From positions 4,489,501 to 4,553,500 of the forward strand of contig NC_092613.1 of the NCBI RefSeq assembly GCF_047663525.1: DNA of 64,000 nucleotides, read 5' to 3'. The DNA comes from Anas platyrhynchos. Its lineage: Eukaryota; Chordata; Aves; Anseriformes; Anatidae. A model generated the notes under the pieces. It ran no database searches and had not been told where the DNA came from. It saw only the letters and a list, made by a program, of their open reading frames with translations. Below, in pieces: positions 42,601-55,439 of this stretch. Positions within the stretch are counted from its first letter, which is position 1, and every line of letters starts with the position of its first letter. A program made the position numbers and the translations under genes.

Positions 42601-45449
42601 GTTTCTGAGCTCTAAAAGCAGAGGGTTTGTTTGGGTTTTTAACTTGCTTTTGGTCAGCCGCTGCTGTACCAGCTGACCAGTAGCCCCGCTGATAAATCTT
42701 TACTTGAAGAGCTTGACCAAACAAGTTTTAAAACCAAGACGAATCCAGAGGCTTCAGCATCCGGATGCAACCTCTACTTAAACGCTAATTAACGTGAAAT
42801 ACACTAACGAGCTTCTGGCAGAACAAGAGGAAGCAAGGATGCTCGCGGGCTGGGGACGCCCCGCACATCAGGATGCCCAAAGTGAGACAGGAGGAGCTGC
42901 CGCCCGCACAAAACCCTCGAGCTGCTCAGAAGCAGAGCCGCTGCCCCCTCCTCATCCCCACGCTCTCGTTGTTTCCCCACCGACACGAGCAGGGGAAGCA
43001 TCGGCCGGGGCCCAGCTCCGTGCTGCTCCCCAGGGAGCGCAGCTGACGGCACCCATGGGCACATCAGCACCGCCAGCAGCCCTCACCGGCATTATTTCAG
43101 CTGCTGCTTCACAAAAAATGCAGTTTTTTACTGAATATTTAAGAGCAAGCATAACAAAAGTGTTTTTTTTTTTTTTTTTCTTTCCTTTTAAGCTCTGCAT
43201 GGTTGGGGGTGCTTTCATCCCTGGGTGCTGGCCACCTTCGCTCCCCTGCAGCACCGCTCATGCGCTCGCCAAACAGCCCGTGATGTTCAGAGGAAGCATC
43301 CCGAAGAAATTCCCTCGAACAAAAACCCCACAGCACCAAATCAACGCCCCAAGAGAATGGGCAGGACACCAGCGCTGCCCCACACCGAAATCCACCCCGT
43401 AAGAACAAGCCCTTTGGTTTCACAACCCCCCTCTCCGCACAGCTGCCGCTATCTTCCAGCCTGAAGAAAAAGGAGAAAAAAATCAGAGCGGGGAATGGGA
43501 CGCAGATGTCTGACCCGGGGCTGAGGACAGGCAGGTATCCCACGTGCTCGAGTTTCACAAAACCCTGCTGCGCGACCATCCCGGGCCACAATTCCTAGAA
43601 ATCGGCATTCCGGGAACTTTCCAGCTGCAAAAGTGGAAACTTCGCCCCGCAGATCCCCCCCCACGGGCGGGCGAGAACCCGGCTCGTGGGGTCCCAGCTT
43701 GGCACGGGGCGACGGGAACTGGTGTCCCGAGCAGCTGGGAAGGAGAGGGGGGGAAAAAAAATAATAAATAATAAAAATAATAATAAAACCAAACCCCACG
43801 CTTCACTCTAAAAGAGGATTTCGCAAGAAGGGAGAAGTGAGGCTGTGGTTTTAAGCCCCGGGCACATCCCGGCCGTGTCGGACCCTGCCCTAGGGCGCAC
43901 GGGGTCGCACGCGCTGCTGTCACCGAACCTGTCCCCACAATGGGGACCCAGGGGCAGCTCCCCCTGCCCCGAGCACCCCGGGTGCAGGCTGCAGAGCGTG
44001 GGCACAGCACGGAGCCGCCGAGCACAGTGCTCCCCTGCAGTGACCGAAGGGCTGGTTTCGCTCGCTGCTCCCATCCCGCGCCATTCGGCATCTCAGCATC
44101 AGTTTAGGAAAAAAAGGAGGAAAAAAAAAATTCCGCCTCTGTTCTCTCCAACTTTTTTATTGCCCGTTGCTAAAAGTCACGGCGTGGCTCAGCAGAATGG
44201 AAAAACGAGCACTGAGCGTCCCGGGGTTTGTTTTTTAAGACCCGCTCAGCCCAGAGTGCTTTCGCTTCCACGCCACCGCGCCGGGGCTGCAAGTTTCGGA
44301 TTGCAACACTTGCTTCAAAATGCAAGGGTCAGGCTGGGAACCAGCAGCAAGAGCCCCGGGGCTGTCCCCGTCCCTGTCCCTGTCCCCAGCGCACCGGTGC
44401 AGGGCGAGGAGGGACGACCCCAGCTGGAGCATCTCCTTGCCACTTCACCGCGGCGTCGCTCCCCTGCGATGGGGAAAAGGCTTTCCTCTAAGAAAACAAA
44501 TACTAAGCAAAATGTTTATGTGCAGCAGGAAGGAAAAAAAAAAACAAAACAGCAATTTTTCCCAAGTGAGAGGCTCCAAGACACCTGCAACCGAGACCGA
44601 GCAAGAGACCGAGCAACCAACAACGGGGCCAGCACCCGATGCCATTTGGGATTGTTTCGGGGATCGGGCAGGAGCCCGGCTCCCCGCACAGCGAGCCGGC
44701 TGTTCGGAGGGATGGATGAGCCCAGCCAGCCTCAAACGTGACGAAGAGGAACCTCCAGGGCCCTGCTGCTTCGTTAGCCGCTTGTTTTGAGATCCGCCCG
44801 GCTTCCCACGAAGGCACACCGCGTCCTTCCCCAAACCACCGCAGGCTCGGAGGCACGGAGGCAGCTCCGAAAAAACCTCGGCTCGGCCCCGGCACGGTCC
44901 CAGGGCGGCCACCACATCCCCTCCACCTGGGGCTCTGCCTCCCTGCCTCACTCTTAAATCACAAATCTGCCCGGATTCGGGACCGTTTCACACCGGATTC
45001 GGGACCGTTTCGCACATCGCTGCTTTCGAAATGTGTCACCGCTTCAATGAAAAATTCACTTAATTTTTTTTTTTAACCCTAGCCACTTCACTTCCCCCAC
45101 CCTTTTTTTAATTTTTTTTTTTTTTTTATCAGCAGCCGAGCAAAGCTCCCGGGGGCCACATTGTGCAAGGAGCGAGCAGCGCGGGGAGCCGGGCATGGCA
45201 ACTTTTTCTTGCGAGGAAAAACAAAACACAAACAGAGGCGCTGCCGCCGCACGCACCCGGCTGAACCGTCCCCGCGCGGGGTGAGCCGTGACTCACGGTG
45301 GACTGAAGCGAACTCGGTGTGCTCACAGCCCGCGGGTGGCATTAACTCCTTCTGTCCCCGAGGCTGTGGGGACATCCCGGCTCAGGGACATCCCCGGTTT
45401 TGTCCCGTGGGGAGCGCAGGCGGCTCCATGCACCCCGAGTGTGCCCCGT

Positions 45450-46021
45450 GTCCCTGCTGCCACCTCCCAGTGCCACCAGCCCCATGTCCCCCAGTGCCAC
45501 CAGCCTCTTTTTCCCCGGTGCCACCTCTCAGTGCCACCAGCCTCATGTCCCCACTGTCACCTCCCACTACCACCAGTTCCATGTCCCCCAGTGCCACCAG
45601 CCCCATATCCTTGCTGTCACCTCCCAGTGCCACCAGCCTCTTTTTCCTCAGTGCCACCTCCCAGTGCCACCAGCTCCATGTCCCCCATTGCCACCTCTCA
45701 ATGCCACCAGCCCCATGTCCCTGCTGTCACCTCCCAGTGCCACCAGCCCCATATCCCCAGTGCCACCAGCCCCATGTCCCTGCTGCTAACTCCCAGTGCC
45801 ACCAGCCCCATGTTCCCACTGCGACCTTCCAGTGCCACCAGTCCCATGTCCCCCAGTGCCACCTCCCCCATATCCCCCATTACCTACTCCCACTACCACC
45901 AGTTCCATGTCCCCCATTGCCACCAGCCCCATGTCCCTGCTGCCACCTCCCAGTGCCACCAGCTCCACATCCTCCAGTACCACCAGCCCCATGTCCCCCA
46001 GTGCCACCAGTCCCCTGTGTC
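45450..46021. repeat. Minisatellite, CAGTGCCACCAGCCCCATGT core
   Basis: About 570 bp of composite repeats built from CCAGTGCCACCAGCCCCATGT and CCCTGCTGCCACCTCC blocks of about 18-20 bp, often alternating as a unit of about 38 bp. It lies in the FKBP5 5' intron. Confidence 0.9.
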
Positions 46022-46855
46022 CCCATAGGGAGCTTCTCCCTCCCCTCCCGCACACCAGGGGGATTTGGGAGCGCGGCACCAGGCGGCTTTTAGGCGACGA
46101 AGAGCGCAGGGAGGGGGGAAGGAAACTGCTGCACGCGGGTAACTCGCGCCCCATGGCATGTGTTCCTCTCACACTCGCTTCATCATTTCACCTCGCTCAT
46201 ATTTTTCAGCTTCTGAAGTGGTTTCAGCGAGGATCCAGCTCATAACCGATTTTTTTTTTTCCTGTTTCAGATATGAGAGGCTGCCCTCGAGCCTGGGGTG
46301 CAGTGGGAGGAACAAGTGAGCAGGACGGCTTGCTACCCTTCGCCCCCTGCCAGATCCAGCATTTTTTTGCAATCCATCATTTTTCCAAGAGAGATCTTGT
46401 ACGGACCAAGCTCGGTTGCCGCAGCCCCGAGCATCCCGGAGCCACACGCGGTGCCCGGCCCTGGAGCCCAAACACCCCGAGCTCCAACACCAAATGGAAA
46501 AACACCATAAAACCACCGCCAGAACTCTTTTTTTCCCCCCTTTTTCCCTTCCTTTCCTCCAGAAGACAAACATATAGTGGCGAAAGCAAAAGCCCATAAA
46601 CATTTACGGGCTGTCGGCCTTCAAAGGGAGGAGATTCCCAGGGCTGGAAGCAATCGGGTGCTTTGCACGTGGACACATCTCGCCCTGGGAGCCCTCGTGC
46701 CCTCGGTGCTGGCACGCTTTGGGGACAGCCACCGGCACCGACCCCGCTCACCGGGACAAATCCTGAGCGAGGCGCAGAGCGGGGCTGCAAGGTGCCATGC
46801 CCCAGCCCCCTGCTTGCTACATCTGGGTGGGGGACAGGACTTCAGACGGTGACTT

Positions 46856-47065
46856 TTTAAAATATAAAATGAAATATTGATATAGATAGGTATTAAGAGG
46901 TGCATTAAAATGGATATTAAAATAGACCTATTGAAATATATCCATTACAATATATATTAAATGCATTAAAATATCTAGGACACATTTATTAAAATATATG
47001 TTGAATATATATTGACATGGATTAAATATATATTGAAATATAAATTAAAAGTATAATTTAAAGCC
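46856..47065. repeat. AT-rich tandem repeat
   Basis: About 210 bp of A/T sequence with recurring ATTAAAATATAT and TATTGA words. It is a sharp compositional outlier in this GC-rich region, inside the FKBP5 5' intron. Confidence 0.85.
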
Positions 47066-49477
47066 ATGGGGTTACGGATCCGGGCTGACACCACCCTGCT
47101 CGCGGGGCGAGCCCGGTGGCGGTGGCACGGGGCCGGTGGCGGTGCGAGGGGAAGGCGATCTCCTGCAGCTCTCATAAGGCAGCATTATGTAACGGGGGGG
47201 GGGGGGAAGGAAAAAAAAAAAAAGCACTGCTTCCCAGCAGGTTACATAAACCGTCCTGAAAAAGTGAGAAAGCTCTCGCCAGCCCCGCTGCCCACTGCTT
47301 GGCACCCGCTCCCCGCTGCGCTGCCATCGGGAGGGAGCCGGCAGCCTCCTCTCGCCGGGTTTCCTCCCAGCCCAAGGAGAAGAAAAAAAAATAATATTAA
47401 TAAAAAAATATATTTGTAACAGATTTGCTTCTGTCTGCATGTCAAAACAGCAGCCACGCCTGTGGGCAAGGAGGAGCCGAGCTGACAGACCTGGGTGGGA
47501 TTTTCTGGTGCCTCCGAGCTCCTCCGGCCACCAGCCCCGGTCCCCACGGGGTGACAGCGCCCGTGCCACCGCCGGGCAAAGAGGAACTTGTATGAATATA
47601 ACACGGGGTAAGCAAGAAACTTCTTGTTTCTTGCCAGTTCTGCTCCAAAGTCGTGTTTTCTCCAGGATAAATACAGCTTGGATTTTCAATTTGTAAAAGC
47701 ATCGAACGAAAAAGCCTCGAAAAGCCTCGACAAATGCATTTATTTTCGGCCAGGTGAGCCTCAACCACAGCAACCCCCCGCCGTGACAAAAGCGCTGTGT
47801 TAATTTATTAATTACTCCTCATCCTCAGCAGCCTTTTGAGAGCACGGGTGTGAAACCCCAGCGGGCTGACCCTACACCAAGGGTCCTGCACGGCTGTAGG
47901 GGGGATGACACCCAACCTCTGCCCGCAGCCGCCCTGTGCGGGCACAAATCAGCGCTGGGGAGGATGCACAACATTTTTTGGAAAATAATTTCCAAATTAT
48001 CGTGTCCCGTTTGCCAACTGCAAGCTGGAGACCCCCACCGAGCCCAGCACGACCCCCTGAGCACCAAGTACCCCTGCACACAGCCTCCGGTTCGCTCCAA
48101 AATCGCAGCCCCGCTCCAAGGGGGCTTGCTCGGAGAGGGCAGGGAAACGCCACCAGCGGTGGCCCCGAGCAGCCCAGCGCGGATAAAGGGAGGTGGCACG
48201 GGGAAGGCAGCCAGGATGGCTCACAGATGGTGCAAGATGCGGGGTGTTGGTCCCCCAGGAGTGATTTTTGGGGGCTGGTGCCCCCCCCGACACCATGGGG
48301 CCAAGAGGAGCGCACGCGTGCCGGCGGCGTGTGCGAGCCGCACGCTGCTCGAGAGACCAAGCCAGAAACATCACCGCTTGCAAGCGAGGAGAGGCGGCGC
48401 TTCCCAGAGCTGCCCTTATTTAATTAACCGATTAAATTTAACCGAAAGCCCCAAATTCTTGGAATGGGAATCCTTCTAACGAGGCTTATTTCCTAAGAGC
48501 GGCGCTGCTATTTCCGAACACGGAGCATCGCAGGCACGAGAGGGTTTAACTGTCACCTCTCTCCATCCCACCCCCCTGCTGCCGACGGTTCCTTTACAGC
48601 CGTGTTCCCAATTTTCTAATAAAGCCACCCAAAAAAATCCGGAACCAAAAAAATGCAGCCACCACCACTGATTCGGGAGAAAGCCCGTCAGCCCCACGAC
48701 AAACAAGTTACAAACATGTTAACTCACGCACTACAGCACTCAAGGCCGTTTCTTTACACCCACTAACATGCAGCATTAAAAATAAAAATAAAAAAATAAA
48801 AAAAGAGAGAGAGAAAGCTAATAATTCATTATTTCCCTGTGACACGGATGAAATGGTGAGGCTCCTTCCTGAGCTACGAGCACCCAGAGCCAGGAGAGGT
48901 TGCAGTGCCCCGGTTTGAAGACCACCTTGCACGCTATCCCCAATTTGGGGGATTTCAGACCAGCTTGCACATTATCCCTAATTTTTGGGGACTTCAGGCC
49001 ATGCCCGCTCTGTCCTGGGGAGGTTTCCGAGCCTTTTCCCAGAGCAGATTAAAGAATAACACGCTGCCTTGCGCGGGCGCCAGGGATGCTTTTGAAACGT
49101 GTTTACCCGGCTCCGCTCCTCCTGCACCCCGGGACCACCCCTGGGGCTGTGCATCGGGGGGGGGGCAAGGTGCACAGCCCCCCCCCCCATCACCCCTGCC
49201 AGGGGTAATTAGCTGGGAAGGTAACGAACGGGGTGACATCAGCCCACCAGAGCTCCTGGCCTCCAGGCCCTCCGTCAGCACCCAACACACCCAGTGCCCG
49301 CTGCAGGCTGCTAATTAACACCCAGCTAATTACCTGCTGGGGATGCTCTCCAACGACGAGGCTGGGGGCTGCCTCTCCAGAACCCCCCCCCGTGCCAGCA
49401 AGGAAAGGTCGGGCTTGGGAATTGTCCTTGGGGACCGCCGGGTCCCTCCGGCACCGGGTCCCACGCTGCAGCCACTG

Positions 49478-49550
49478 CTGTGGCCACCACCAAGGCCACC
49501 ACCAAGGCCACCACGGAGGCCACCACCGATGCCACCACCGAGGCCACCTC
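49478..49550. repeat. Short ACCAAGGCCACC repeat
   Basis: About six copies of a 12-15 bp unit (ACCAAGGCCACC and variants) in the FKBP5 5' intron. Confidence 0.8.
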
Positions 49551-50615
49551 CTTGTCCTTCCTCCCTGCTCCTCTCCTTCAGCCTCGTCACCTTCCCAGCC
49601 CCGACCCGTGCCACCACGTGCGCTCTTCCCTCCTCGTGCGCTCCGGACGATGCGCAAATCCTCCGCGGGTACCCGCTGCTCTCCTCCTGCCACCGCGCAT
49701 CTCCTCCTCGCCGCTCCTCCATCGGGCTCATCGGGGGCCTGGGGAGCGTCCCCAAAACCACATCCCGGGGTTATAAAATGCTCAGCCCCAAGCGAGCCGG
49801 TGGTGCTCGGCGCCGGGGGGCTCCGGGTTAACCCTTGCGAGTGGCGGCCGTCATTTCCTCCGCGCCGCCGGTGGCTGCGTGCCCCCGGATGGCGTTAGCC
49901 CATAAATAGGTCACCGCCTTGGAAATAAAACCCAGGCACTGCGAACGGCAGCCTTCGACGTGTCAGCCCCGCGTCCAAGCGCAGACGCCGCCGTTGGGTC
50001 AAAACGCCATCAATTGGGGAAAGGGCTGATAAAAGCCAGATATTTCGGCGCTAGCGGATCTCCCGACGGGCTGCCCCGGTTGTGGGGCAGGGAATGGGAT
50101 GGAGGCACCCGGCTTCGGGCAGTTTCAAGGAAGGAGCAATTTGCATTTCCAACTTTTTTTTTTTTTTTCTTTAACTTGCCATCCGTTTGCAGCCCGGATT
50201 CGGTGCCCCAGCGATGCCCCAACCGCTTCGACGGCCCCTTAGGGAGGGAGACGGCTCCAGCACCACCCACAACACCCCCCGAGTGCCAGCTCTGGGGTTT
50301 TTCCTTCCCTCTTTGATCCATCCCACTCATCGAGCAGAAGGAAACCCCAAAACCGAGGTGCCCCAGCCACAGGGGCTCCGTGCCGGGGACCCCAAATCGC
50401 CTGCGGAGCTGGGGCCACCCGTTGAGCCCCCAAATCCTCCCCCGGGCTGAGCACAACGGGCTCCGGTTTGGGCACGGCGAGCTTACCTGGGGATGTGCTT
50501 TGGGTGGAAAAAAGCTAAAAATAAAGCTCTGGGAGAGCTCCGTGCCCACGGAAGGGGGGGGGGGAGAGGGAGCTCAACGGGATGCCACGTTTGTGGGGTC
50601 TGCTGTCCCTGCCCC

Positions 50616-50856
50616 AAAGGGAGCCCCAAAGGGGCTGCAGGGGGGACACCGGAGGGAACCCAAAAGGGAGCCCCAAGGCAGAGGGAATCCCAAAGGGATC
50701 CCCAAGGGGAACTGCAGAGAGAACCCCAAAGGGAACCGCGGGGGGAACCCCAAAGGGACCCCAAAGAGAACCCCAAAGGCGACCCCAGATGCAGCCCCAG
50801 AGGGAACCCCAATGGGAACCGCAAATCCGACCCCAAATCCAACCCCAAATCCCTCC
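50616..50856. repeat. 12-bp GGGAACCCCAAA tandem repeat
   Basis: About 20 degenerate copies of a roughly 12-bp unit, GGGAACCCCAAA, about 300-500 bp inside the first intron of FKBP5. In the transcript it reads as TTTGGGGTTCCC repeats. Confidence 0.88.
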
Positions 50857-51130
50857 CCCCACCCCAGGAGCACACTCTTTGGGGGCTGCCCCCTCCCCAT
50901 CCACATTTGGGGCCAGCCCAGCCCCAGCCGCCCCCCCAACTCCCCCCCCTCCACCCCTCCCGCGTGGGCTCCCGCGGATTTCCACGCAAAAAAAAATATA
51001 AAAATAAATAAAAAACGGGGAAACCCCACGGCAAAGGGGGGGGTCCCCAGCCGAGTTCGTGTCCCCCCGGGACCCCTCTCGCCCCCCCCCCCCCCCGGAG
51101 CCCCCCACGCGTGACACGATCGCTCCCCAC

Positions 51131-51230
51131 CTGCGCGCCGCCGCCGCCCGGCTCCGAGTGGCTCCGAGCGGCCCCCGCGCGACCGGGGCTCCCCCACGCC
51201 CCCCCCCCAGCTCGATTCCCATTGGTTCTT
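51131..51230 (-). other. FKBP5: FKBP5 noncoding first exon
   Basis: Minus-strand GC-rich sequence ends at GCGCGCAG, then GTGGGG (donor GT at 51130-51129), just downstream of the promoter motifs. The 5' boundary is approximate, because the transcription start cannot be read directly. The assignment follows from orientation, from the acceptor at 39629 that needs an upstream noncoding exon, and from the absence of another gene. Confidence 0.6.
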
Positions 51231-51290
51231 ACCCCCGCCCGTCTCGCGGGGAGGGGTTTTTATTGGTCGGGGGGCGGGGATATGCAAAGC
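51221..51290 (-). promoter_or_regulatory. FKBP5: FKBP5 promoter: two CCAAT boxes, GC box, octamer-like site
   Basis: On the minus strand, CCAAT occurs at 51221-51225 and 51262-51266. The latter runs into CCAATAAAAACC, which may act as a weak TATA-like element. A GC box (GGGCGGGG on the plus strand) is at 51272-51279 and ATGCAAAG (octamer-like) at 51282-51289. Surrounding CpG density from about 51.06 to 51.35 kb is high. Confidence 0.6.
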
Positions 51291-51420
51291 AGAGGAGGGG
51301 GTGCTCTGGGTTGGCCCCGCCCCGTTTGGCCCCGCCCCGCGCCGAGCACTTGCTGGGGGCAGCGGGGGGGGGGAGATAAGGGGGGGGTGCAATGGGTTTG
51401 GGGGGTGCAATGGGTTGGGG

Positions 51421-51795
51421 GGGTCCTGGCCCTGTGCAGTGCCCCCAGGGGGGTCTTGTCCCTCTGCAGTGTACTGGGGGGGGTCTTAACCCCATGCAAT
51501 TCCCCCTGGGGGGGTCTCATCCCCATGCAGTTCTCCCCGGGGGGGTCTTATCCCCATGCAATGTCCTGGGGGGGGGTCTCAGCCCCGTGCAATGCCCCCA
51601 GGGGGGTCCTGTCCCCATGTGATGTTCCCAGGGGGTGCAGCTCCATGCAATTCCCCCCGGGGGGGGGCTCTGTGCGATGTCCTGGGGGAGTCTTGTCCCC
51701 GTGCAATGCCCCTGGGGGGAGCAGCCCCATGCAATTCCCCCCTGGGGGGTCTTGTCCCCATGCAGTGTCCCAGGGGGGTGCAACGCCCCCGAGGC
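51421..51795. repeat. 30-bp VNTR upstream of FKBP5 promoter
   Basis: About 12 copies of a roughly 30-bp unit with consensus close to GGTCTTGTCCCCATGCAATG followed by CCCCCAGGG, each copy diverged by several bases. It begins about 130 bp beyond the promoter motifs. Confidence 0.92.
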
Positions 51796-51925
51796 CACCC
51801 CAGTCCCGGTGCCCCCAAGCTCCCCCCCCCGGGTGCTGCCACAGCCCAGCCCCCAGTCCTGTGGCCCCATGCAATGTCCCTCCGGGGACCCCAGCCCCAG
51901 AAATGTCCCATGGGCACCCCAACAC

Positions 51926-51996
51926 CCCGGGAAAATAAATAATAAATAATAAATAACAAATAATAAATAATAATAATTAATAAATAATAATCAGAA
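51926..51996. repeat. (AAT)n-rich simple repeat
   Basis: AATAAATAATAAAT-type repeat of about 70 bp. Confidence 0.9.
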
Positions 51997-54334
51997 ATAA
52001 CACCCCCCAGGAGCTGGTGCTGGGGGGCATTGTTCTGGGGGGACGTGTCGGCTGTGGGGACAGGCAGAAATGTTCCCGTTCACGGTAACCCTGATAAGAT
52101 TTTTCCTACGTGCTGCCTCAAAATACCCCTTTTTTTTAGGGAAAAACGAAGCGCGTTGGAAATGCGAAGCCCAGCGCCGCTTTGGCCTGGTCAGGAAATT
52201 GCAGCGCCTGGACCAGGAAGGGCCAAAAAAAATGGACCCTGGGGGGATTTTAGCCCTGGGCAGACTGAAAACAGGGGTTTAATGACCTGGGGGGGGGGTG
52301 GTTATAATGTGTGGGATTTTATTGGGATTGTGCTTGACCCGGTGCCCCCACTCCCAACCTGCTCCTTACGTCTTGACCCCATAAAATCCCCCACGGGGCC
52401 GCGGCACCGAGGTGCTCCCACAGGGCTGGCCCCTGCTGCTGAACTAGGCTTTGCCAGCTGTAATTTAGATAAAACCGGCCCTAAATGGCAACACGGAGTA
52501 AAAAAGAAAGCCCGCCTTCAAAAAAAAGTGGCAGATTTGGTTCATTTAGGAGGGCTTTTCCTCGCCTAACGTGACCCCAGTGGATCCAGCACTCCCAGCA
52601 CTGCCCAAGGCACTGCCTCAGTGTCTGGATCCGGGCTCTGGCCTCGAATATTTCCTGCCCGGCCTCTGACAGCTTTCAATTCCTCTTCACCGGATCAATA
52701 TTTGGGGTCCCAGCTCCCTGACTGCATACTGGGGGCAGAGGCCGAGGCCCTGTAGGATTGCACCAGGCCGGCGGCGGTGCCGGGGGCTGCGGCCTGCTTC
52801 ACACCACGGGAACGATGAATGTGTTTGCAGAGACAAAAATAAGAAAATATATGGTTAGAAAGCACAGGAGGGTTATTTCTAATAAATCTTTGCAGTGGCT
52901 GCGACACCAGCACCACTACGGGGCCGCGGCCCTGTCCTCGCCCACCCCGATGTCGCGGCCCCGCTCGCGAGGAAATTTGCTTTGAGGCGTGAAGGGAGCG
53001 GGGGCTGACGTCGGCTTTGGGAAGCCAGGAAATTCACGGATCCAGCCCCGGCCTCGCTTCACCCGCCCGTGCCTGGGTGTTGCAGCACAGGCGTTGTGCA
53101 AGACCCCACGCTGAGCTCCGACCCCGCCACGCTCCGGAGTTGTGGGGCCGCAGAGCTGAGCCGGGATTTTTCTCCATTTGCCACCCCTGGAGCCACCGTG
53201 GGAGCCCCGGAGCCCCCCCGAGACCACCCGGTGGGGCTGGAGGTGATGGAGGGAAGGGGAAAAGATGGGAGAGGGGCCACAGTGGGGTTGTCCCAGAGGG
53301 GGACGAGGAGCCTGAGGTGTTTGGGTGAATGACGGGGACGAGGCCACGGTGCAGCGCGGCACCCCATAAGCTTTGCAGCAAGGGGAAAAATAAATCACCT
53401 GATTTGGGGGTTTAACCCAGAAATCCATGCAAAATGCAGCAAATGCAGCGCCGGGGGCTGGGTGCATGACCCCCACCCCGGTGCCCTGTCCCTCCTGTCC
53501 CGTCCCAGGAGGAAATGTGCTCCTCGGGAGCGAAATGCCATAAATAATCCCCGAAGGCGCTGCCGGGGCTGCCAGGGGCACTGCTTGTTCCCCTCGCCAC
53601 CCAGCTGGCCATGCGCGGCCTGCCTGAGGAGCCCGCGTTGCTGTCACTGGTCCCCGAGGGACAGGGACCGGAGGAGACTTCACCCCTGGCCGAAATTTGG
53701 GGGCGGGTAGGGGGGGGTCAGAGCCCCGACCCCCACCCCGAGGCCGACAGCCCCGTCCTGGTGGTGGTCCCCGGGCACCTCGCGCGATGTCGGGGAGGAG
53801 GCTGCAACAACGGGGTGGTGGTGGGGGAAAAAATAAAAGTAAAATAAAATAGGAGATATTTTTATTCATCTGTGTCTTCTAAAAATAACCGGCTGCTGGC
53901 TGCGGCCCCGCAAGCCGCAGCAGTGAAATCTCCCGAGCGCGTTGGAGATCAAAGCACGTCGCATTGCTCCGGCTTCCTCCCGCACCCCGGCTTCCATCGA
54001 TCCCCCCCCCCCCGGGGATCCCCTCCCCGTATGATCCTCGCTCACCGGCGGGACCGAATCCATCCCAGCCTCCGCTGCTTAGATTTCAGCCCCGAGCTTG
54101 ATTTTTTGGGGGAGAAAAGCGGCTTTTTGTGCCCCCCCTCCCATGGCACCCCCTCAGGGTGTGCCCCGGTTTTGGCCCCAGATGCGGGGGGGGGGGTAAT
54201 GGGGAGGCGGCGGTGGCGGCGCGGGAGCCGGGTGTTTACGGAGGCGCAGGCGGCGTTGCACAACAGGCAGCACGGGTACACCGCGTCCCCGCTGCCGGAG
54301 GTGCAGCTGCGCCCGCGGCGGGGACGGGAGGGTG
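51997..54334. other. Intergenic, no gene recognised
   Basis: No coding exon can be recognised on either strand between the VNTR and the next minisatellite. Open frames here (for example 52030-52569 plus, 52916-53869 minus) lack family sequence and splice support. A slightly AT-richer patch lies at 52.80-52.90 kb. Confidence 0.5.
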
Positions 54335-54835
54335 CTGGGGACGTGGGGACCCGGGGGGGGATGTGGGGACAGGGGGGGGGACGTGGGGACACGGAGACAG
54401 GGGGATATGGGGACATGGGGATGTTGGGACACACATGGGGATTTGGGGACTGGGGGGGGACGTGGGGTTGGGGGGGAAATGGGGAAATGAGGACGTGGGG
54501 ATGTGGGGATATGGGGAGTTGGGGACACAGGGGGCATGGGGACAGGGGGATATGGGGACACGGGGATGTGCGGGATGGGGAGGGGACGTGGGGACGCAGG
54601 GAAATGGGGATATGGGGACGTAGGGACACAGGGCTGAGGGGATACAGGGATATGGGGACACGGGGAAGTGGGGACACAGGGACATGGGGACATGGGGAAG
54701 TGGGGACATGGGGACATGGGGACACGGAAATATGGGGACTTGGGGATGTGAGGACATAGGGACGTGGGGACACGGAAATATGGGGACGCAGGGACGTGGG
54801 GACACGGGGACGTGGGGACACAGGGGAAGCAGCAG
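54335..54835. repeat. GGGGACA-type minisatellite (500 bp)
   Basis: A long run of short degenerate units GGGGACATG, GGGGATATG and GGGGACACA, each 8-9 bp. It generates spurious Gly/Met/Thr-rich and Pro/His/Val-rich open frames on the two strands. Confidence 0.93.
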
Positions 54836-55439
54836 GGCCAGCACAGCCGCTCAGTGCAGAGCTGCCTGACCGCAGGGGCCGCAGAGCTGTTTTTTGCAGG
54901 AAATCCCCCCAAATTCTTCCTACCGGCGAGGTGGCCGGATGCGCTCATGGCCAGATCCGGCCCTGCGAGCCTCCTCGCCCCGCTCTGACCCCGGTTCCTG
55001 CAGCAAAACGGTGCCGCTGAGCGGGGACGAGGCACCCGCGGCACCCACACACGTGGGGACCCAGCACCCCGCTCGTGCCCCTGCGCCACCGCAGGCCGGA
55101 TCCTGCCCTGCCACCTCCGACACCGCCAGCCCTGGGCCTTTCCACGTGCGTTTCAAACCCCAAAATTTCCAGGTTGGGATCCAAATTTGCGTTGCCTCCA
55201 GCTGGGGCTGGATCAATGTCCCCAGCCCCGAGGCCGGCGGCGTTTCCTTCCAGCAGCTCCCACCGGGACGGCTTTTCCCCGGCCGCAGGACGCGCACATT
55301 GCCGAGGTTCTCCCTCCTCCAGGGGGAAAAAAAAAATTAAAAACCCGAATTATTATTAAACATGACGCGAGTGTTAATGCATTGAGAGAGGGGGGAAGGG
55401 TCTGAGGCTCCCTCCTGCACCCGGCGCGGGGGGGAAACC

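Larger units (their letters stand above)
39629..51130 (-). other. FKBP5: FKBP5 long 5' UTR intron
   Basis: About 11.5 kb lies between the noncoding first exon and the exon holding the start codon. No coding exon is recognised. It contains several tandem repeats (listed separately), poly-T runs at 40678-40700, 43163-43180 and 45106-45127, and many A-runs. Long open frames such as 45161-46093 are read-through of repeats. Confidence 0.6.

Noticed and set aside
45161-46093. 310-aa plus-strand open frame rich in Pro, His and Cys
   Set aside because: Almost entirely translation of the CAGTGCCACCAGCCCCATGT minisatellite.
33462-51130. Glucocorticoid response elements in FKBP5 introns
   Set aside because: Expected from mammalian biology, but I found only half-sites by eye. 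A weight-matrix scan with conservation would decide.
53872-54759. 295-aa Gly/Thr/Trp-rich open frame and its Pro/His/Val-rich antisense partners
   Set aside because: Direct translation of the GGGGACA minisatellite on each strand.
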